A stretch of 42,612 nt of DNA from an uncultured Saccharospirillaceae bacterium (GTDB taxonomy: Bacteria > Pseudomonadota > Gammaproteobacteria > Pseudomonadales > Oceanobacteraceae), in contig CANMOZ010000024.1 in NCBI GenBank assembly GCA_947499545.1, positions 1 through 42,612 on the forward strand, given 5' to 3'. Shown in pieces: positions 6,966 to 14,042 of the stretch. Below the pieces are notes generated by a model. The model made no database searches. It worked only from the letters and a program-made list of their open reading frames with translations, and was not told the origin of the DNA. The number at the start of each line of letters is the position of its first letter. Position 1 is the stretch's first letter. Made by a program: the position numbers and the translations under genes.

Positions 6966-8102
6966 TTACCGCTTTAGGAATGCATGGTATTGCGTCAGCG
7001 CCGCGTGCATCTGGGAGCCCACCGCCCCATGCAGATACGTCGAATCCAATTGAGACCGACCATGATTCAAGAGCCTTTCTGCTACGTAATAATCCACGCC
7101 CAACTCTTGCCAGCGGCTTCTGGCGTATTTTCTAAGATCGTGCGCCGACCAAGCACCGCCGCTTAGACTTTGAATGCATCGACTGGCATCGCGCGCGCTC
7201 AGCGAGCGCCCTAATAAATAATCCCCACCCTCTTTCTTCCATTCATGAAAGTAGGATTTCATGATTTCAGTCACCGGCAGCGCATGGGCTTGCCGAGTTT
7301 TGGTGTGCGCCGCCGGAATATGCCAAAGCCCCGCTTCCCAGTCCAGATCCCGAAAACGCGCTAAGCGGGTTTCACCGATGCGGGTCCCAAAAGCAATCAT
7401 CAACAAAGCCAGACGCCCAGGCGCATGCTCAAGGTTTAAGGACTCAACCAACGCCAAGCCATCGGCTCTTGTGAGCGCGCATCCTTTAGGCACCATCTTG
7501 CCACTGTGAAATTGCCCAAACACCAAAGACTGCAAAGGGTCTTCAGCAATCAGGGTTCGCCTCTTCGCCTGAGCCGTTAAAGCCTTTAGCGCTTGAAACA
7601 CCAGCCTCAGCGTTGAGGCCTTATAGTCCTTTTGCAGCTTTAATATGAGTCGCTCATCAATGAGGCGTGCATTTAATTCCGACATCGAGACATCGCCTAA
7701 CAAAGGCATTAAGTGTTTGCCATAAAGGCTTTTTAACTGTTGACGCCTCGCTGCACTCAAACTCTTATCCAGCGCCAAGCGCTCTAGGTGCCATTCAATC
7801 AGCGCCCCCAGGGTTTCGAAGCTGTCCAAGGCTTTGGGTTCTGCCTTTAAAAGCAGGCCCTGCTCTATTTGAGGCAAGGCTTTAAACAATTTACTGCAGC
7901 TTATCTCGGGCCAGCGACCTATTTTGCGGCGCACTTGCTTGGCACTTTGATAACTCACATAGAGCCAACTGCCCTTCTGTCGATCCGAAGAAAAGCGCAA
8001 ATACAAAGGCCGAGAAGGGTCTTTTAGTTGGTACACATCAGGATTTGCCTGGTGTTTTTTGATGGTTGTTTCATTTAATGGGAGGCTCAGGGTCTTAGTC
8101 AT
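6966..8102 (-). CDS. Tyrosine recombinase (phage integrase family)
   Basis: 378-residue site-specific recombinase. It has an N-terminal arm-type domain (about 1-80), a core-binding domain (about 95-180) and a catalytic domain with every expected residue: R241 (FGTRIGE), K268 (HTKT), H321-x-x-R324 (SAHDLRK), H347 (LLNHGRS) and Tyr356 (DSTYLH). On a self-replicating molecule it could resolve dimers, circularise the genome, or integrate it at times; no attP core can be fixed from sequence. The start overlaps the end of the Q-like gene by 8 bases, so the two are coupled. It is far shorter than known protelomerases and shows their features no better than an ordinary integrase. Confidence 0.93.
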   Translation of the reverse strand: MTKTLSLPLNETTIKKHQANPDVYQLKDPSRPLYLRFSSDRQKGSWLYVSYQSAKQVRRKIGRWPEISCSKLFKALPQIEQGLLLKAEPKALDSFETLGALIEWHLERLALDKSLSAARRQQLKSLYGKHLMPLLGDVSMSELNARLIDERLILKLQKDYKASTLRLVFQALKALTAQAKRRTLIAEDPLQSLVFGQFHSGKMVPKGCALTRADGLALVESLNLEHAPGRLALLMIAFGTRIGETRLARFRDLDWEAGLWHIPAAHTKTRQAHALPVTEIMKSYFHEWKKEGGDYLLGRSLSARDASRCIQSLSGGAWSAHDLRKYARSRWQELGVDYYVAERLLNHGRSQLDSTYLHGAVGSQMHAALTQYHAFLKR

Positions 8103-8517
8103 TTAACTGCTCGTTTAAATACTCCTTAGCGCTTAATAGATGATAGCGATAAGAGCGTTCGTGCACGCCCAAGGCTTTCGCCCTTTGCCTTTGCTTTCTA
8201 AGACAAGGCGGATACTCAGGGTTATAACCGTAGCGCTCTAGAATTTCTTCAAAGCCTGCGCCGTATTCCAACCTTAAAATATCGGCCTTCTTAGGTGCCT
8301 TCTGCGCCATGCTCATCACCAAGCTTTCTATTTTGGATTCCCTCTCACACTCCGGCGGATGCCCTCGGACCTCACCCAGACTTGCCAAGATGGAGTCTCC
8401 AATGGCGCCCTGATTAAGGGGTTTTCCGGATTCCACCCAGCGCGCCCAGGCATGAAGCTGTCGATCCAAGCGATCAGTGTGCGTCTTTTTATCTTTTTCT
8501 GTGTAGGAATTATTCAT
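8095..8517 (-). CDS. Q-like antitermination or late regulator
   Basis: 140 residues. It has an N-terminal segment with LDRQLHAWARWVESG and a C-terminal helix-turn-helix-like part (about 85-135; KADILRLEYGAG, then GVHERSYRYHLLSAKEYL). This is the layout of the lambdoid antitermQ group (PF06530-like) and sigma-70 region 4-like regulators. It is the first minus-strand gene leaving the divergent control region, facing the repressor. All late genes lie downstream in the same direction, beyond two terminators, so an antiterminator role is attractive. The family match is by pattern only; a general transcription factor is the alternative. Confidence 0.6.
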   Translation of the reverse strand: MNNSYTEKDKKTHTDRLDRQLHAWARWVESGKPLNQGAIGDSILASLGEVRGHPPECERESKIESLVMSMAQKAPKKADILRLEYGAGFEEILERYGYNPEYPPCLRKQRQRAKALGVHERSYRYHLLSAKEYLNEQLND

Positions 8518-8560
8518 TATTTCTATTTTCTGTGTAATTTTTAGGATTTTTTCCTTATTT

Positions 8561-8595
8561 TTGACTAGGTGTCAACGTTTTTTGCATAATATGCA
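8561..8595. promoter_or_regulatory. Divergent promoter and operator region of the repressor
   Basis: A plus-strand promoter reads TTGACT (8561-8566), 18 bases, CATAAT (8585-8590), pointing to the repressor. On the minus strand a TTGACA lies at 8575-8570, pointing to the Q-like gene; its -10 is unclear. The two -35 boxes form one inverted repeat, TTGAC-N5-GTCAA. A perfect palindrome, TGCATAATATGCA (8583-8595), covers the plus -10. These are natural operators for the repressor. Confidence 0.6.
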
Positions 8596-8733
8596 TTGCG
8601 TTTTTGCGCATAAATAAGTAATTTGTGCCGAAATTAAAAAAATAAATCCAGTTTGTGTGTCGTCTGCGCCAAGTATGCTTTAGACTGACCGCAATCTTTC
8701 CAAATGCAAGCACTGTTAATCATGAGGTGATCC

Positions 8734-9444
8734 ATGAGCAATCTGGCCTTTGAGCAATTAGCGACCGATTCAATCCCTGCGTTTCCGCGGCGCTTGAAAA
8801 CGACTTATCCGCAACGCAAAAAAGCCCGAAAAGCTCTGATAGCCGCCAAGGACCCTAGCATCCAGCGCATGAAACAGCGGCGCAATCAGCTCGGCTACAA
8901 ATCCTCCGACATCGCCAAAGCGGTCGGCATGAATTACACCACCTACACCAATTACGAAAATGGCGTTCGAGAGCCCAGCCCCCTCGCCCTTGAATGCATC
9001 GCTGAAATCCTGCACTGCAATCCAGCTTGGCTTGCAGGTTACAGCGACCAAATGGAAATTGAGGCAGTACCCCCGAAAGTCGGCCCAGAAGGCTGCGACG
9101 TCCAATTCAGCGATACCTTTTTAAATAAACATGGGCTCAGCCTCGATGCCATTATGGAGATCGAAGTCTTAGACGATGTCATGGAGCCGGTATTGACCCG
9201 AGGCGATATGGTCATCGTCGACAAAGCCAACACCGACGTCAAAAGCCGGCAACTTTTTTTAATTGAGCTCTGGGGCAACCAAAGCGTACGTTGGTTGACG
9301 CCCAACTTTGGGCCAGAAGGTGGCTTTGTGATTTCCACCTCAAAGGACGCAAACCGAGGCGATGAAATTAGGGTCCCTCAGAGCGAGGCCGAAAACTATA
9401 AGGTGCTAGGTCGCGTGGTCGGGGATTACAAAACGATTTTTTGA
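8734..9444 (+). CDS. CI-like repressor with an inactive S24 domain
   Basis: 236-residue lysogeny regulator. An extra 40-residue N-terminal arm precedes a classic XRE helix-turn-helix (about 44-100; SSDIAKAVGMNYTTYTNYENGVREPS). A LexA/CI-type S24 domain follows (about 140-232). In active members the sequence is DSMEP with a catalytic Ser, and a Lys lies in VKR. Here they read DDVMEP (Val149) and VRWL (Arg186), so both catalytic residues are gone. The protein should dimerise but not cleave itself in response to RecA. AGGTGA precedes the ATG. It is transcribed from the divergent promoter about 145 bases upstream and followed by a terminator. Confidence 0.9.
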   Translation: MSNLAFEQLATDSIPAFPRRLKTTYPQRKKARKALIAAKDPSIQRMKQRRNQLGYKSSDIAKAVGMNYTTYTNYENGVREPSPLALECIAEILHCNPAWLAGYSDQMEIEAVPPKVGPEGCDVQFSDTFLNKHGLSLDAIMEIEVLDDVMEPVLTRGDMVIVDKANTDVKSRQLFLIELWGNQSVRWLTPNFGPEGGFVISTSKDANRGDEIRVPQSEAENYKVLGRVVGDYKTIF

Positions 9445-9496
9445 AACTTTTACCCTAAAGCGCCAACTAAAAGAGCAACAATGCTCACCAACCTCC

Positions 9497-9520
9497 AAGG
9501 GCCAGCAAGGCCCTTTTTTT
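9497..9520 (+). terminator. Intrinsic terminator after the repressor
   Basis: AAGGGCC (9497-9503) and GGCCCTT (9509-9515) pair and run into seven Ts. It isolates the repressor from the early genes. Confidence 0.9.
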
Positions 9521-9625
9521 CTCGCCGCCCACTTTTACATAAAACATTACACGTTTTATTTAATTTAATTACACGTTATCTAAATTTACCTAGCTATTAT
9601 ATTCTATTTTTGATTATTTTTCGTG

Positions 9626-9654
9626 TTGACAGCCTCTTTTTTTGGTAGTATTAC
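9626..9654 (+). promoter_or_regulatory. Strong sigma-70 promoter for the early plus-strand genes
   Basis: TTGACA (9626-9631), a 17-base spacer and TATTAC (9649-9654), about 50 bases before the gene at 9703. Two copies of ATTACACGTT lie just upstream (near 9548 and 9571). Confidence 0.8.
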
Positions 9655-9702
9655 TAGCCGAGAACAAAAACAGCGATAACAAAATATACTTTTTGGTGAT
9701 TT

Positions 9703-10197
9703 ATGAACAAAAAGCACCTATTACGTGTAACACCCTGTACAGGCGTTAAACCAGAGGCATTCGAGGGGGTTCAGCAAAACCTTGGCAGCTGCTTTGAATT
9801 TTTTAACTTTCTATTGGAGGACATCGAGCAAGAATCGAAAGCCATACCCCTAAAACAAGAGTTAGGAGATCAGGACGCCAGCGCGCATGTACTGCAAAAA
9901 ACCTTTGATCATTTATTAACCCTTAAAGCCATGATCCGAGAAGGCACCGACTACTTAATGAATTTTTACTGCGACCTGAGCAAGTGCTGTGTCTGCTATT
10001 TCAATTCAGTGTCGCACATTACAAAGTCCTGCCTAGAAATGGCCAGCGAAGACGAGGACAGCGCCCAGCATTTAAAACTGATTCAAAGCATCAAAGTGCG
10101 TTTAAAAATCGCTTTCGACCTCGTCAAAAGGGCCACTTCTCAACTCATGGATGGAGTTCTGACGCATGGACGCGGCCAAACCCTTAACCCTGTTTGA
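9703..10197 (+). CDS. Early protein of unknown function
   Basis: 164 residues, mostly helical, with a cysteine-rich centre (LSKCCVCYFN, near residues 91-100) and heptad-like leucines in the C-terminal half. There is no signal peptide. GGTGA lies ahead of ATG 9703. It is the first gene below the early promoter, and its last 32 bases overlap the LuxR-like gene in another frame, so the two are translated together. No family is recognised. A regulatory or host-takeover role is guessed from position only. Confidence 0.65.
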   Translation: MNKKHLLRVTPCTGVKPEAFEGVQQNLGSCFEFFNFLLEDIEQESKAIPLKQELGDQDASAHVLQKTFDHLLTLKAMIREGTDYLMNFYCDLSKCCVCYFNSVSHITKSCLEMASEDEDSAQHLKLIQSIKVRLKIAFDLVKRATSQLMDGVLTHGRGQTLNPV

Positions 10198-10528
10198 TGT
10201 AAATGATTTAGGACCCCTCTCCAACAAGGAGGGGGTTTATCTGCAAGCGTTGGCAGAAGGCTTGAAATCGCACGAAGCCGCCAATTGCGCCGGCATTGAT
10301 TGGGAAAACCAGAAAGCCTTTGAGCAAGAACTCAAGCTTAAATTAGGAGCGCGCACCCTACCCGCTCTTATCGCAAGAGCCCTGGCTTTTAAGGTACTGA
10401 GAGCCAAAGCCATTGGCGCTTTTTTGATGTGCGCACTCTGTTTTGGGGCCCAGTTTCAAGATCAGCAACTGAGGCGGCCACCCAGAGCCCAAACACAAGC
10501 ATCAAGACGTCAAGAGCAATTGGCTTAA
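10166..10528 (+). CDS. Small LuxR-type helix-turn-helix protein with a hydrophobic tail
   Basis: 120 residues. Positions 17-75 follow the LuxR-type HTH pattern in length and spacing: LSNKEGVYLQALAEGL, SHEAANCAGI, then LKLGARTLPALIARAL. A hydrophobic, cysteine-containing stretch (IGAFLMCALCFGAQF, about 82-96) and a basic tail rich in Q and R follow. It may be a membrane-tethered regulator. GGAG lies 8 bases ahead of ATG 10166, inside the preceding gene. The early position suits a transcription factor. Recognition-helix residues are not canonical, so the DNA-binding claim is moderate. Confidence 0.6.
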   Translation: MDAAKPLTLFDVNDLGPLSNKEGVYLQALAEGLKSHEAANCAGIDWENQKAFEQELKLKLGARTLPALIARALAFKVLRAKAIGAFLMCALCFGAQFQDQQLRRPPRAQTQASRRQEQLA

Positions 10529-10549
10529 AGCCAGGCGTTTGCATAAGAT

Positions 10550-10604
10550 CATGATTTCAATATTTCATGATTTACTGAAAACAACAATGAATGATTTCAT
10601 GCAT
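10550..10604. repeat. TTCATGAA repeat cluster C
   Basis: Contains CATGATTTCAATATTTCATGA (10550-10570) and AATGATTTCATGCAT (10590-10604). It lies between the LuxR-like gene and the zinc-ribbon gene and overlaps that gene's possible start region. Confidence 0.65.
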
Positions 10605-11192
10605 AGGAAGACCCAAGTGGACTCAAAACACATAGCCAAAACCACCCCAGAGCAAGTCAAACTTCAGAAAATCAAAGTGGATGCTTGGCAGACAGAATTT
10701 GGGGGCATATACGACAATGAAAAACAGGCCCGCATAGCAGGCGCAAACACCTTTAAGTGTTATTCAAAGGATTGCCGGGAAACCGTCAACGCTTATGCTG
10801 AGTTTTGCGGGACCTGCAAAAGAGAGCAAAGGCTTGCTCGATGGAGGAAAGCAGCCAAAAGAACTTGGGACAGCTCCAAACCTTTCTATTCGGAAATGTT
10901 GGATCGGTATTTCGACACCCTAGAAGAATTCCAAGAGGAATTAAAAACCCTAAAAATTGACGATCCCAACCCAAACCCGGAAACCTATCTTATTTACCAG
11001 TCGAGGCCCATCCCTCAAACCACAATACCACCCGAAGCCATCCTGGAATACTATTACCCAGACGGTTACCGCCCGGAAGAATGCTTAGATGAGGCTGTGC
11101 TCGACAAGCTGGATGATCTCAATGAGGCTATCCGAGCGCACCCTGCCATCGTGTGCGTTCGATCCAATATAGCGATTAATAGCTTCGAATGA
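10587..11192 (+). CDS. Zinc-ribbon protein of unknown function
   Basis: About 201 residues from ATG 10587; the frame is open from TTG 10539, but that front part is made of the repeat cluster and codes for nothing convincing. Near residues 50-75 lies a Cys4 ribbon (CYSKDC then FCGTC), followed by a basic helix (KREQRLARWRKAAKRTW) and an acidic C-terminal half (EEFQEELKTL; PDGYRPEECLDEAVLDKLDDLNE). The architecture recalls small zinc-ribbon proteins of unknown role found in other temperate phages of gammaproteobacteria. No clear Shine-Dalgarno is seen, so the exact start is uncertain. It belongs to the early plus-strand set. Confidence 0.65.
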   Translation: MNDFMHRKTQVDSKHIAKTTPEQVKLQKIKVDAWQTEFGGIYDNEKQARIAGANTFKCYSKDCRETVNAYAEFCGTCKREQRLARWRKAAKRTWDSSKPFYSEMLDRYFDTLEEFQEELKTLKIDDPNPNPETYLIYQSRPIPQTTIPPEAILEYYYPDGYRPEECLDEAVLDKLDDLNEAIRAHPAIVCVRSNIAINSFE

Positions 11193-11242
11193 ATGATTGA
11201 AAGCATGAAATAATGAATTCATGCTTTCATGAAATAATATTG
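11190..11242. repeat. TTCATGAA repeat cluster D, with an 11-bp inverted repeat
   Basis: GAAAGCATGAA (11199-11209) and TTCATGCTTTC (11218-11228) are perfectly complementary around 8 bases, followed by ATGAAATAATATTGA. The cluster lies in the gap before the 135-residue gene. Confidence 0.75.
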
Positions 11243-11277
11243 ATCAGCCTGCGTTCCATTTTAACCAAGGGGAAATA

Positions 11278-11685
11278 ATGACAACTAATCTCAATAGCGC
11301 CGAACTAGAGGCCAGCAATCAAGAGAAATTCCAGCTCTTAAATTCTTTTGCTGTGATCTGTGATCGGCTGAGTTTATCTGAAAAAGAGATGGAGGTGATC
11401 ACCAGACAGCCTCACTTTCAGCGCTTGGTTGACTCATCGAGAGGCTGGTCAGAAGAGACCAAGATTCCCCTAAGTGAAAACACCTTTACCCGAATGATAG
11501 AGTTTACTCTCATCGCAATGCATCTTAATCGGATGCAAGTCGGTTTCAATTGGGTGCATGAGCCCCAAACAGCCTTTAGTGGTAAGAGCGCTTGGGGGGT
11601 TATAGAAAGCACTAATGGCGGCCTAAGACGAGTACTTGAAGTATTGAGCGCCCAGCCACAAGATCAATTAACCCCAAAGGCATAG
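11278..11685 (+). CDS. DUF2384 / ParS-like antitoxin-type protein without a partner
   Basis: 135 residues. The C-terminal part (about 60-128) has the pattern of the antitoxin MbcA/ParS/Xre C-terminal domain: FNWVHEPQTAFSGKSAWGVI, then GGLRRVLEVLSA. This corresponds to the usual W-L-x-x-P-N-x-A-L-G-G-x-x-P motif and a closing helix. The N-terminal part (LNSFAVICDRLSLSEKEMEVI) fits the Xre-like helices. In RES-type toxin systems this domain binds the toxin, but no RES gene lies beside it. It may be a solitary regulator, or guard against a host toxin. AAGGGGA precedes ATG 11278, and a terminator follows. Confidence 0.65.
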   Translation: MTTNLNSAELEASNQEKFQLLNSFAVICDRLSLSEKEMEVITRQPHFQRLVDSSRGWSEETKIPLSENTFTRMIEFTLIAMHLNRMQVGFNWVHEPQTAFSGKSAWGVIESTNGGLRRVLEVLSAQPQDQLTPKA

Positions 11686-11694
11686 ATCTTTATT

Positions 11695-11724
11695 AAAAGG
11701 GGTAGGGGAACCTGCCCCTTTTTC
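11695..11724 (+). terminator. Intrinsic terminator after the early plus-strand genes
   Basis: AAAAGGGG (11695-11702) and CCCCTTTT (11715-11722) with following Ts. It closes the 9703-11685 transcript. Confidence 0.8.
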
Positions 11725-11734
11725 CAATCCATAC

Positions 11735-11777
11735 CTTCATGAAATATTGTTTTCATGTTTTCATGAATTAATCATGG
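11735..11777. repeat. TTCATGAA repeat cluster E
   Basis: Contains CTTCATGAAATATTG (11735-11749), TTTTCATG and TTTTCATGAATTAATCATGG. It lies between the convergent 135- and 104-residue genes and overlaps the latter's stop. Confidence 0.75.
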
Positions 11778-12082
11778 ACATGTATCTCGGTTGCTTGTTC
11801 AAGCACCTCTTTCAACTCCTCGGAGGAAAGATTTTGTGCTTCAATCCGACCTCCACGAGGAAGTTCAATTGTTAATTTACGACTGTTTTTCACTCGAATG
11901 TATTCAACCAACACCTTAGCCAAGAGGGCTGTTTGGCTCAGCAATACCGAAATACCAAAAACGGTTCCGGGTGACATATCCATCGAGAACAACATGATCT
12001 TGCCCGTCTGAAATCCAGCCCCCTCCAGCTCAAGCTCTAAATCGGGTTCTGTTGCTCTTACCGTCAAATGAAACATTTTCAT
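11768..12082 (-). CDS. Small membrane protein of unknown function
   Basis: 104 residues with a strong site, AAAGGA, seven bases ahead. A beta-rich N-terminal part (about 1-38) leads to one hydrophobic helix (about 40-62, PGTVFGISVLLSQTALLAKVL). Then come a short hairpin and a helix (KLTIELPRGGRIEAQNL, SSEELKEVLEQA). This order (beta, membrane helix, beta hairpin, helix) recalls small effector-associated membrane components in bacterial conflict systems, but the resemblance is one of layout only. It is transcribed away from parA, so its promoter shares the repeat-filled gap with the partition operon. Confidence 0.6.
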   Translation of the reverse strand: MKMFHLTVRATEPDLELELEGAGFQTGKIMLFSMDMSPGTVFGISVLLSQTALLAKVLVEYIRVKNSRKLTIELPRGGRIEAQNLSSEELKEVLEQATEIHVHD

Positions 12083-12170
12083 CCTTGAATCCTTTCTGAT
12101 GACTTTGGCTTTTATTTTCCTAGAAGCGCCTCTGAATGTGAAGCCAAGCTAAAACCTTTTAAAAAAAACA

Positions 12171-12245
12171 CTCATGTTTTCATGAAATATTGAATTATTG
12201 ACTTCATTCTTGCATGATTTCATGAAATCAATATTTCAATAATGA
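12171..12245. repeat. TTCATGAA repeat cluster F (candidate parS and parA operator)
   Basis: Densest cluster. TTTTCATGAAATATTGAATT (12177-12196), GCATGATTTCATGAAAT (12212-12228) and AATATTTCAATAATGAAA (12230-12247) fill the gap directly before parA. In type Ib partition operons the centromere and operator lie here and are bound by the small ribbon-helix-helix partner. Confidence 0.75.
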
Positions 12246-12259
12246 AAGGGGTCCATGAG

Positions 12260-12910
12260 ATGATTATTTCTGTTTTAAGCCAGAAGGGGGGTGCCGGGAA
12301 AAGCACTCTCGCGCGCGGAATTGCTGTTGAATACATAAAAGCCGGCTGGGACGTTCAGGTCGCAGACATGGACGTCACTCAACAAAGCACAGTGCGTTGG
12401 TCAGAGCGCCGCGACGAATTAAAGATCAAACCAAGCGTTGAAACGGCTATGTACCGCACCCCAACTTCGGCTATAAAAGCCGAAAGTATCTATGATTTGT
12501 TGATCGTTGATGGCACCCCTTACGCCACCCAAGACACCCTAAAGCTTGCAGAAAAAAGCGACCTTATTGTGATCCCAACAGGCGTGACCTATGACGACCT
12601 AGAGCCGTCTCTGAAGTTAGGTCAGGAACTCGCGCTTAAAGCAGAAGTGGATCGATCAAAGATTTTATTTGTCGTTATGAAAGTGCCCGAGTCTGGCGAA
12701 AAAGAAGCCATGAGCAGCAAGAAGTCGATTAAAGGCTTCGGGTTCCAGGTGGTCGATACCTGGATGCCATTCAAAACCGCCTACGGCAAAGCCATGGATT
12801 CTGGCTATTCCATGAGTGAAACCCGTTTTGCCAGTCTCAATGAAAAGGCGGGAAATATTTTAGAAGCGATCGCGAATCACGTAAAAACCGAAGAGAGTGA
12901 AGAGGTTTAA
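12260..12910 (+). CDS. Partition ATPase, ParA type Ib
   Basis: Plasmid-segregation ATPase of the ParF group, 216 residues, without the long N-terminal DNA-binding domain of P1-type ParA. Near the N terminus is the deviant Walker A (SQKGGAGKST) with its signature Lys; AD-MD in VADMDVTQQST is the A' region, and LLIVDGTP is Walker B. ATG 12260 starts exactly as family members do (MIISVLSQKGG), and GGGG precedes it; an ATG six codons upstream (12242) is less likely. It forms an operon with the 75-residue gene 5 bases later. Cluster F upstream is the likely centromere. Confidence 0.93.
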   Translation: MIISVLSQKGGAGKSTLARGIAVEYIKAGWDVQVADMDVTQQSTVRWSERRDELKIKPSVETAMYRTPTSAIKAESIYDLLIVDGTPYATQDTLKLAEKSDLIVIPTGVTYDDLEPSLKLGQELALKAEVDRSKILFVVMKVPESGEKEAMSSKKSIKGFGFQVVDTWMPFKTAYGKAMDSGYSMSETRFASLNEKAGNILEAIANHVKTEESEEV

Positions 12911-12915
12911 AAGAA

Positions 12916-13143
12916 ATGGCTGAGATAAAAGAGAGAATGGCCAAAATTGCGCCACCCAAAAAGAAGAAGGTGGAAGCACCAGAGCACACATCAAAGTTAG
13001 GCTCTGAAGATATGAAAGCTTTGCAATTCCGAATTCCTGCCAAGCTTCATCAAGAGTTGAAGATTTACGCTACGGAGCAAAACAAGTCCATGACCGAGCT
13101 TTTCTCGGACATGTATCACCAATACCGCGAGTTGAATGATTGA
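12916..13143 (+). CDS. Ribbon-helix-helix partition partner (ParG-like)
   Basis: 75 residues. A flexible, basic N-terminal tail (KIAPPKKKKVEAP) precedes a ribbon-helix-helix fold (about 35-75): a strand LQFRIPAK, a helix LHQELKIYATEQN and a helix MTELFSDMYHQYREL. This is the layout of type Ib centromere-binding proteins such as ParG. The protein should dimerise, bind repeats upstream and repress the operon. It is located right after parA. Cluster G begins at its stop, so both ends of the operon carry the repeat family. Confidence 0.85.
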   Translation: MAEIKERMAKIAPPKKKKVEAPEHTSKLGSEDMKALQFRIPAKLHQELKIYATEQNKSMTELFSDMYHQYRELND

Positions 13144-13182
13144 AATCATTAATTCATGAAAGCATGATTTCATGAAAACATA
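13136..13182. repeat. TTCATGAA repeat cluster G
   Basis: Contains the palindrome AATGATTGAAATCATT (13136-13151) and GCATGATTTCATGAAA (13162-13177), a 16-base match to cluster F. It overlaps the last codons of the partition partner gene. Confidence 0.75.
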
Positions 13183-13185
13183 AAA

Positions 13186-13223
13186 GCGTGGGCATCCAAG
13201 CGACCAAACCGAAATGCCCACGC
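13186..13223. promoter_or_regulatory. 10-bp perfect inverted repeat
   Basis: GCGTGGGCAT (13186-13195) and ATGCCCACGC (13214-13223) can form a strong hairpin. No T run follows, so this is either a factor-dependent end of the partition transcript or a structured leader for the small gene at 13259. Confidence 0.5.
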
Positions 13224-13258
13224 CAACGCACAACCTAATAAGCAAAAGGAGTATGCGC

Positions 13259-13396
13259 ATGCGCCATCCTAAAGGACTATCAAGCAGGTTGCTAGTGGAT
13301 CTATGTAGACTGGATTCAAACGAATTGAGGGAGTACTTGAGGCAAGCCCCACGCTGCATTCAAGCGGCTATAAAAAGGAGCTTCCCTAATCTTTAA
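13259..13396 (+). CDS. Small basic protein, 45 residues
   Basis: A short open frame opening MRHPKGLSSRLLVDLCRL with a very good site, AAAAGGAG, 8 bases before ATG 13259 (another ATG at 13253 is too close to that site). The product is basic and helical (ELREYLRQAPRCIQAAIKRSF) and could be a small regulator. It follows the partition operon on the same strand. The strong translation signal is the main support; no homology is known. Confidence 0.5.
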   Translation: MRHPKGLSSRLLVDLCRLDSNELREYLRQAPRCIQAAIKRSFPNL

Positions 13397-13580
13397 CGAG
13401 GACTTTCATTTGTTCGGCTGCCTCCCTGAAGCCAGGGAGGGCCAAAACTTCGGAAGGATCTACGCTCAGGTTTCCACGCTTTCCCACTCGCACCTTGTTG
13501 TACCGACAGTTGTTCACCATTGCACGAATTGCCAGGCCTGACTCGGATAGACCGAATAGTTTTTTTAAGAACCTCACCAC
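13386..13580 (-). CDS. Small protein of unknown function
   Basis: About 64 residues. The best start is GTG 13580, with GGAG nine bases ahead; a TTG at 13595 would add five residues. The sequence (VRFLKKLFGLSESGL, then SVDPSEVLALPGFREAAEQM) is soluble and slightly basic. It converges with the 45-residue gene and overlaps its end by 11 bases. No family is recognised, and the gene may be spurious, although the site is good. Confidence 0.4.
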   Translation of the reverse strand: MVRFLKKLFGLSESGLAIRAMVNNCRYNKVRVGKRGNLSVDPSEVLALPGFREAAEQMKVLVKD

Positions 13581-13835
13581 TGAGGAATACTCCAAAGTTT
13601 CTAGGGGTTGTATTCTAATATCTGAGAACTATAGCTGTTTCAAATCAGCCCAAATGTTCAACAAATCTTAGATACCAACTAGACTTACATAGCCTTTTTT
13701 CTTTATAGAATTGCTTAGAACGTATTTACTTAAGTAAACTTTTTCAAGGTCACAAAAGATCATGGATGGTGACCCTATACACCTTCTGTTCGGCAGGAAT
13801 TGATTCAGTTACCGATCAGAATAAGGATGGATCTG

Positions 13836-14009
13836 ATGCTTTCAAAATTAAAACGTTATTTAAGAAGCACTAGTAGTTCAAATAACACCATCAAACCTGT
13901 TTCTTTCGATCTTGAGTGGCTGAATGCTCAGCCTGCTCTGTCTCCTGAAAGATCTAGGTATATTGAAGAAATAACAAGAAAGGCGTTTTTAGCCGTCTCT
14001 AAAGACTAG
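13836..14009 (+). CDS. Small protein of unknown function
   Basis: 57 residues from ATG 13836, which has AAGGATGG ahead; the frame could open earlier at TTG 13800. It begins MLSKLKRYLRSTSSSNN and ends with a helix (LSPERSRYIEEITRKAFLAVS). It may form an operon with the membrane protein 34 bases later, although a hairpin separates them. The 240 bases before it (13596-13835) are AT-rich, with no other gene seen. Confidence 0.45.
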   Translation: MLSKLKRYLRSTSSSNNTIKPVSFDLEWLNAQPALSPERSRYIEEITRKAFLAVSKD

Positions 14010-14018
14010 TGGCTGGTC

Positions 14019-14040
14019 AATGCCCCAGCCTTGGGGCATT
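14019..14040 (+). promoter_or_regulatory. Hairpin that covers the ribosome site of the next gene
   Basis: AATGCCCCA (14019-14027) and TGGGGCATT (14032-14040) pair perfectly around GCCT. The only Shine-Dalgarno-like run ahead of ATG 14043 is the GGGG in the right arm, so folding would block translation. No T run follows, which argues against a terminator. Confidence 0.55.
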
Positions 14041-14042
14041 GT

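Noticed and set aside
11199-11228. Telomere (telRL-like) palindrome of a linear N15-type prophage
   Set aside because: The arms are only 11 bp with an 8-base centre, there are several similar sites, and no protelomerase was recognised; the end overlap indicates a circle.
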